The translations under genes and the position numbers were made by a program. Below the pieces are notes generated by a model, which was given only the letters and a program-made list of their open reading frames with translations, made no database searches and was not told the origin of the DNA. 64,000 nt of DNA, taken from the NCBI GenBank assembly GCA_019321725.1, contig CM033107.1:26093445-26157444 (forward strand), given 5' to 3'. This DNA comes from Paulownia fortunei (lineage: Eukaryota > Streptophyta > Magnoliopsida > Lamiales > Paulowniaceae). The first letter of the stretch is position 1. Every line of letters begins with the position of its first letter. Shown here one piece after another: positions 60,991 through 64,000 of this stretch.

Positions 60991-63900
60991 ATGGCTCCCA
61001 TCAGCGATCAGAAACAGGGCACCGGATTTTTTGCCTCGATTGCTTCTACCCTTTCCGGTTTTGGCAGCGCCATGTCCAAATCTGTTAATGGGTATCTCCA
61101 AACTATACAAGTTCTTGATCCTTTACTCTATTTCAGCCATCCCAACTTCAGTTCCTGTAAATCTGTTGTTGGTCTTTGTTTTTTCTCTTTCTGAATTTAA
61201 GTTGATAGTTCTACTTTTTTTTTATTGCTCAAGGGATTGATAATTCTTGGCTATACTTTTTGAATTCTTGAATCGATGTTTTCATTCTTGCATAAAAATT
61301 GCTGCTTATTTCATTTATATGTGGCTGATTTTTTTCAAGCTTGACTGGCCACTTTGTTGGCTTAGTTTTGGAGCAGGCTCAAGTATAAAGAAATTCATTC
61401 ATCATATTTATGTTATTATGAAGAATCCACTTGATAATTGATGCCTAAGCAATTGATTTTTACTCTAGGCTTTGTTTCACGATTCTAGATGATGGAATTC
61501 TCCAAGTAGATCCAACATATTTCTAAGTTTTATCAAGTTGAAGTAATACTTTCGATTAACATGATTTATGCCTGTTATTTTTAGGTTTGATTTTTTTGAT
61601 CATACTACTCAGTATCGTTTAGTGGTAACTGCTTGCTCTGGCAGGTTCTGGAAATCAGAAGTTTTTCGGGAATTAGGTTTAATGTTTTTGAGTACCACTG
61701 AGGAAGAAATAGTAAAAATGAGAAGACTTAGCATGATTGGCATACTCTGGAAACCTTCTTGTCGATTCTATGGACGTACTTCTTTTCCATTCTGTTTGGT
61801 ACACTCAGCAGGCTTTCCAACCACATACACAGTTATGCCTGATGTATCAACATTCATCAATATTGGTTTAGCTTCAGTCCTTTTGTCATCTTGGAAAATT
61901 AGAGTCACACTTGGGGGGCTTGAAACACATAACAAATTCTCTATATTTTATGCTTGATTTCATGCAGTTCATTAATTACATGAGTGCGATTTTCCATATC
62001 ATTTCAAGTGTTAATCAGTTATTTTCCTCTGTTATGATGAGCCTTTTGCTAAGTTGATACACACACACACACATTATCTTCACTCATAATCAATTTTTCC
62101 CTTCTCCAGTTTGCTAGGTTATGAAGGACTGGAAGTTATAAATCCTGATGGAGGCACAGATGATGCTGAGGTTGAAGCTCAAAAAGGAAGATGGAAGCAG
62201 GAGGTATTGTACTTAATTTCCTTTTCTTTACACTGTGTAATGTCATGTAGTCATATTCTTCATCTAGTCCCTACTATCAGTACTTGGAGATCTTACTACT
62301 ATTTTGACTAATTTGTGGTGGTGTCTTGAAGAAGGTGATATGATATTTTAAGCCAAATTTGGTTTGGCTTAACTTATACTCCCTATTATGTCAATCATGG
62401 CCCAACATGCAATGGCGGATATAATTGGTCACACCTGTTTCTGCCTGTGATTAATCTTTCATTTGTGTCCTGATTAAACATGTATTTTACAATTCTGATT
62501 ACCAAAGCACTAATATCTGTTCTCTGTGTATACGTCTGGGTAAGTGTTATATGTACATAGTAGTGTTATATCTACATAGTACATACACACTGTGAATTAC
62601 AGCTGACTTAAACTTCACCCTCCCACTTTTTCGAATCACTTAAAGCCAGTACTGCTGGAATGCCTTTATTTATTAAGGCTGATGAGTAATAGCATATCCT
62701 TGAAGTATTAGTCTGCATTACCATATCCACATCATTCTCTCTTTTTACCCGTCATATCCTCACTGTTGAAGTTTCTCATCTAGGATCGTGACAGTTTTTG
62801 GAGAATGATGCAAAACTATATTGGCTCTGATGTCACGTCAATGGTGACACTTCCAGTTCTCATCTTTGAGCCGATGACAATGCTTCAGAAAATGGCAGAG
62901 GTTTGTATTATCTCAGTTCTTAAGCTATTGCTATATATGATGTTGTGAAGTGGAAGAAATACACTGATGGGAATAACTTTGTTCACAGTTGATGGAATAC
63001 TCGTATCTATTGGACTTGGCAGATGAATGCGAGGATCCTCACATGAGACTAGTGTATGCTGGTAATATGTTTTGGTCAGTAGCTTTCATGAGGATTCAAT
63101 CTTTATACAACCATTCTGATAATCAATCATGTTTCCTTCAGCTGCTTGGTTCATATCTTTATATTTTGCCATACAAAGGACCTGGAAGCCATTTAATCCA
63201 ATTCTCGGCGAAACATACGAAATGGTCAACCATGGTGGCATTACATTTATTGCAGAGCAGGTGATCCTTGAAGCACCATATTGGCCAATTTTTGTCATTC
63301 CTCCATCTACACACATAAGCTTATTAGTGTCTACGGGTCGTCTGCCTGTGTTATTGCCTCGGGTGCATGACGATTGCACTTTTATGCATTTCATGGGGTG
63401 CTGTTTATTGGTGGTTTTATCTTATGTTTGAGTCAATATCCTGTTAGCATTTTATTTCTTCCCATCTAGTTACGGTGCTAGATAGTTCTGTAGTTTTTGA
63501 CCAATGATTTTGATATCAGGTTAGCCATCACCCTCCAATGAGTGCAGCACATGCAGAAAATGAACATTTTGTGTATGATATTACTTCAAAGTTGAAGACC
63601 AAGTTTTTGGGGAACTCCATTGATATCTACCCTGTTGGAAGGTAAATGTTCTTTTTCTTGGTGAACAATGATATTTCATTATCGTCTTGTATGTTCCATT
63701 TCAAGAACTTTGATTCAATATTAAGAAGGTTGAAACTTGGGTGAGTTCCCTTCACTTCCTACTGTGCAATCATTATAGATTTTTAATTTGTTTTTCTTTT
63801 TGTTACCCTTATTCTTTTACTATCAAGAACACCTCTGCTTGGTCATGGTCTAAGGCAATTTTTCTGAATAAATTAAATCAACTATGTAGGGTATAGGTTT

Positions 63901-64000
63901 CGTTAATAAGATTAGATTGTAATCTAGCACCTTTTTCTGTATTTTCTAATATTTGGGATATGTTTCATTGGCTACTGACTTTTAAACCATGATTCCGACT
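60991..64000 (+). CDS. Oxysterol-binding protein-related protein (ORP3-like), 5' part
   Basis: The window holds six exons: 60991-61091, 62110-62203, 62784-62900, 62989-63061, 63142-63260 and 63520-63641. They are in phase and encode the first ~208 residues; the gene continues beyond the window. The start [20 protein letters not shown] is short and there is no PH domain, as in the plant ORP3 group. Then come [23 protein letters not shown], the lid-proximal [33 protein letters not shown], and the OSBP signature EQVSHHPP (Glu/Gln at the end of exon 5, His171-His172 in exon 6), whose histidines bind phosphoinositide phosphate. ORPs exchange sterols or phospholipids at ER and Golgi contact sites. 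Start choice: an upstream ATG at about 60803 is in another frame and would be a leader reading frame. Confidence 0.95.
62059..62072 (+). repeat. (AC)n run in ORP intron 1
   Basis: Short ACACACACACACAC tract about 40 bases upstream of exon 2 of the ORP gene, outside the splice signals. Confidence 0.7.

Noticed and set aside
60803..61240. 145-codon open frame overlapping the start of the ORP gene
   Set aside because: It is out of frame with the conserved ORP exon 1 (60991) and crosses that exon's donor site. The protein is low in family-like features, so it is leader and intron sequence read in the wrong frame.
1..64000. CRISPR arrays, bacterial operons, phage or viral genes
   Set aside because: No spaced direct repeats of CRISPR type, no Shine-Dalgarno-led gene clusters and no viral protein motifs. 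Gene structure is plant nuclear throughout.

Overview
This is nuclear DNA from a flowering plant, most likely a core eudicot. The evidence is the AT-rich intergenic DNA, GT-AG spliced genes, and orthologues of plant-specific families: the AS1/PHANTASTICA MYB, a subfamily VII receptor-like cytoplasmic kinase, an alpha-expansin, a RBL1-type rhomboid and an ORP3-type oxysterol-binding protein. An asterid is possible from the look of the AS1 C-terminal half, but this is a guess. The window has two parts.

Part one (about 1-25,160) is a degenerate array of a roughly 5 kb duplicated block. The only apparently intact gene in it (2133-4841, five exons) encodes a small protein that ends in a segment resembling a plant methyl-CpG-binding domain. 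I do not recognise the rest of the protein. A truncated paralogue lies at 7387-7671 and exon-only pseudogenes at 16368-16512 and 18661-21241. Their flanks recur at 687-2130, 5230-7340, 12690-13080 (old), 15565-18974 and 20257-25160. The array has collected insertions: a plastid DNA fragment (about 45-686), a non-autonomous hAT element with a perfect 8-bp target duplication (11754-12591), a large foldback element with a 10-bp target duplication (18975-20256) plus a truncated sister at the same site (16687-17170), and an LTR-like fragment (about 22010-22980). Between 7.9 and 15.5 kb lies mostly unassignable DNA, with perhaps a non-coding spliced transcript.

Part two (about 25,160-64,000) is ordinary gene-bearing DNA with five recognisable genes. 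They are AS1/PHAN (27442-28524, minus, intronless coding region), a PBL/APK1-type kinase (36807-40517, plus, six exons, 416 aa), an alpha-expansin (43602-45524, minus, three exons, 262 aa), a RBL1-like rhomboid protease (54565-58512, minus, six coding exons, 386 aa) and an ORP3-like lipid transfer protein (60991 to beyond the window end, plus, six of its exons visible). Between them are SINEs, small foldback MITE-like elements, two unusually long poly(G) runs and microsatellites.

The genes of part two do not form a pathway. They act in leaf patterning, membrane-proximal signalling, wall loosening, intramembrane proteolysis and sterol/lipid transfer. The most unusual feature of the window is the duplicated, mostly decayed MBD-like gene cluster and its nested insertions.
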